Positions 13,549 to 14,578 of a DNA stretch of 14,578 bases are shown in pieces. This DNA is from Bacilli bacterium (GTDB taxonomy: Bacteria > Bacillota_I > Bacilli_A > RF39 > UBA660): assembly GCA_028703035.1 (NCBI GenBank), contig JAQVNR010000033.1, positions 1-14,578 of the forward strand. Direction: 5' to 3'. The translations under genes and the position numbers were made by a program. Position 1 is the first letter of the stretch, and each line of letters opens with the position of its first letter. Under the pieces are notes generated by a model. The model searched no databases, was not told where the DNA came from, and saw only the letters and a list, made by a program, of their open reading frames with translations.

Positions 13549-13568
13549 TTCGCAAATGCGAATTTTTT
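13547..13568 (+). terminator. Terminator of spoVG
   Basis: AATTCGC (13547-13553) and GCGAATT (13558-13564) around AAAT, then a T-run to 13568. The stem begins inside the spoVG TAA. Confidence 0.85.
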
Positions 13569-13604
13569 ATCTATAAGGAAAGTACGATCGGTCAAATTAT
13601 CAGT

Positions 13605-13636
13605 AAAAACCCACAATTTTTGAATTGTGGGTTTTA
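13605..13636. terminator. Strong bidirectional terminator
   Basis: AAAACCCACAATT (13606-13618) and AATTGTGGGTTTT (13623-13635) form a 13-bp perfect stem with a 4-nt loop. A-rich on one side and T-rich on the other, it works on either strand. It lies 16 nt beyond the stop of the minus-strand zinc-ribbon gene and backs up the spoVG terminator. Confidence 0.85.
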
Positions 13637-13651
13637 TTTAAATATAATAAA

Positions 13652-13887
13652 TTAGCTTATCTGATTTTCGGTCCAATAAGCAAATACAGCAGTTTCTTTC
13701 CCACATTTTTGGCAAGCTAGTGTAGAAACTTTTTCTCTAATTTTCAAATGGTATTTCTTTCTAGACATTTCGTCATAAATAAATGCTGGAACGTTTTCTG
13801 TAAATCCGCAAGATAAGCAAGTTGTTTTAATATCTGGCGTGGTATCAATTTCAATATCTTCCCATGGAAGGGATCATTTTTTTTCAT
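13652..13887 (-). pseudogene. Small zinc-ribbon protein gene broken by a frameshift
   Basis: On the minus strand a strong SD (GGAGGT, complement of 13893-13898) is 5 nt before ATG (13885-13887), giving MKKNDPF. The rest of the coherent protein is in another frame: PWEDIEIDTTPDIKTTCLSC, then GFTENVPAFIYDEMSRKKYH, and LACQKCGKETAVFAYWTENQ before the stop at 13652-13654. One missing base around the TTCC at about 13868 restores MKKNDPF-PWEDIEID. Two CxxC pairs (CLSC, CQKC) suggest one bound zinc. It directly follows the IS91-like transposase remnant on the same strand and is probably an element passenger or accessory gene. Function unknown. Confidence 0.65.
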
Positions 13888-13902
13888 AGGGTACCTCCAA
13901 AG

Positions 13903-14163
13903 TTATGTAAACTCAGTATTATAGTATACCATTATTATTTTACAATTTGGGCATTGTTGTGGATCTTTTGAAAAATGCCATATAATCATGTCTCTCCAGT
14001 TAAGACATTTCTTTTTCCAGTTTATCTTTTCTTCTAAACTATTTTTAACAAAGTTATTTTCAGAAATACCCCCATCAAGAAGTATCATATGAATATGCGG
14101 GTTGAATTTAAGGTCTCTGCCATAAGTATGAAGTACAGAAATAAAAATACTTTCAAGTGAATT
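13903..14163 (-). mobile_element. IS91-like (HUH, Y2) transposase remnant
   Basis: The minus-strand frame reads SLESIFISVLHTYGRDLKFN, PHIHMILLDGGIS, then WRDMIIWHFSKDPQQCPNCK to a stop at 13903-13905. The HIH in NPHIH is the metal-binding HUH motif of rolling-circle IS91-type transposases (Transposase_32/Y2_Tnp family). The WRDxI-x-HF-x-KDP-x-x-CPxC segment is the typical C-terminal end. The two parts are joined after GGISENNFVKN, so the catalytic tyrosine region and most of the C-terminal domain are deleted; the N-terminus is lost near 14163, where a tnpB fragment begins on the other strand. Only the part from ATG 14088 is open from a start codon. It is non-functional. Confidence 0.75.
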
Positions 14164-14166
14164 TGA

Positions 14167-14469
14167 ATGTTAAAAGAAGTAGACAGTGTTGCTCTAAGAA
14201 GTGCTGTCTTTGATTTAGAAGATGCTTATAAACCCTTTTTTGATAAAAGAGCTGAGTATCCTAACTATAAATGTAAGGGATATAAAGAATCATACCGAAC
14301 TTCTAATATGGTATCAGTTTATAAAGATAAAGAATATAATTCTATTGAGTTAGATTTAGACGAAAAAACAATAAAATTACCTAAACTTAAAAAAATTAAT
14401 ATCAGAGGTTATCGTAATCTAAAAGGTATAAATGGTAGAATAATAAATGCTACCATAAAAACTTGCTAA
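14167..14469 (+). mobile_element. tnpB: TnpB (IS605 OrfB-type) N-terminal-region remnant
   Basis: A 100-aa frame starting MLKEVDSVALRSAVFDLEDA, with YKPFFDKRAEYPNYKCKGYK, SYRTSN and IKLPKLKKINIRGYRNLKG. This is the segment following the N-terminal helix-turn-helix of TnpB/IS605 OrfB (typically WLKEVxSxxLQxALxxLxxAYxxFF...FPxFKxK...SYR). A TGA directly precedes the ATG, so the first 40-50 residues are missing. The frame ends at KTC-stop where TnpB should continue into the RuvC domain, so all catalytic residues are absent. No tnpA and no clear IS200/IS605 end hairpins are visible. It is a decayed fragment. Confidence 0.8.
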
Positions 14470-14578
14470 AAAAAATCAAGAGTTTTTAAATGTTTTTTTA
14501 GAATAATATTATTGCATGACAAAACAGACTTATTAATGAGTTTTTTTAAAACAAAAAATCTTTTAAATTACCATATCT
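14470..14578. other. Non-coding AT-rich tail after the tnpB fragment
   Basis: No supported gene. ACTTATTAATGAGT at about 14528-14541 followed by T7 could form a small imperfect hairpin terminator. Nothing else is recognised. Confidence 0.3.

Noticed and set aside
1..13568. Mollicute genetic code (TGA = Trp)
   Set aside because: TGA terminates holB, spoVT and yabG at plausible ends, and Trp codons are TGG.
13860..13887. Programmed frameshift at the A8 run of the zinc-ribbon gene
   Set aside because: Slipping at the A-run into the frame of PWEDIEID meets a TGA immediately; the missing base must be further on, so loss of function or a sequencing error is likelier.
1..14578. CRISPR array, defence island or prophage
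   Set aside because: No regularly spaced repeats, cas-like, integrase or phage structural genes are present; the repeated sequences are parS and Noc palindromes.

Overview
The window is a compact, very AT-rich stretch (roughly a quarter G+C by eye) of a Bacillota chromosome close to the replication origin. Almost every gene has a counterpart in the Bacillus subtilis yaaJ-to-spoVG origin-proximal region: ffs, tadA, dnaX, ybaB, recR, bofA, holB, yaaT, pth, mfd, spoVT, (metG), tatD, a yabE-like 3D gene, rsmA, yabG, veg, spoVG. BofA, SpoVT and YabG point to a spore-forming lineage. TGA is used as a stop (holB, spoVT, yabG) and TGG encodes Trp, so this is genetic code 11 and not a code-4 mollicute. 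The very low G+C and short SRP RNA would fit a reduced Bacilli/Erysipelotrichia-type spore former, but the species cannot be read from the sequence.

Layout. 1-305: two perfect parS sites (ParB/Spo0J) inside a duplicated 43-46 bp block, one perfect Noc-binding site, and possible gene remnants. 350-896: SRP RNA and tadA. 987-3563: dnaX-ybaB-recR, with two Noc-binding palindromes inside the dnaX reading frame. 3600-5283: bofA-holB-yaaT. 5287-5310: a fourth Noc-binding palindrome. 5344-9645: pth-mfd-spoVT. 9661-10000: a T-box leader, apparently lacking Stem I, ahead of a decayed metG reduced to about 150 bp, then a terminator. 10033-13548: tatD, the 3D-domain protein, rsmA, yabG-veg and spoVG, mostly closed by small terminators that overlap the stop codons. 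13605-14578: convergent mobile-element debris: a frameshifted zinc-ribbon gene, an IS91-like HUH transposase remnant and a tnpB (IS605-type) fragment.

How it fits together. The genes cover replication and recombination (DnaX, HolB, YbaB, RecR), RNA and translation maintenance (SRP RNA, TadA, Pth, RsmA), repair coupled to transcription (Mfd), and sporulation or developmental control (BofA, YaaT/RicT, SpoVT, YabG, Veg, SpoVG). Superimposed on the genes is a DNA-level architecture: two parS and four Noc-binding palindromes in 5.3 kb, two of them shaping the protein sequence of DnaX. That layer is the most interesting part of the window. The second is the fossil metG locus, where a tRNA-sensing leader still precedes a dead aminoacyl-tRNA synthetase gene.
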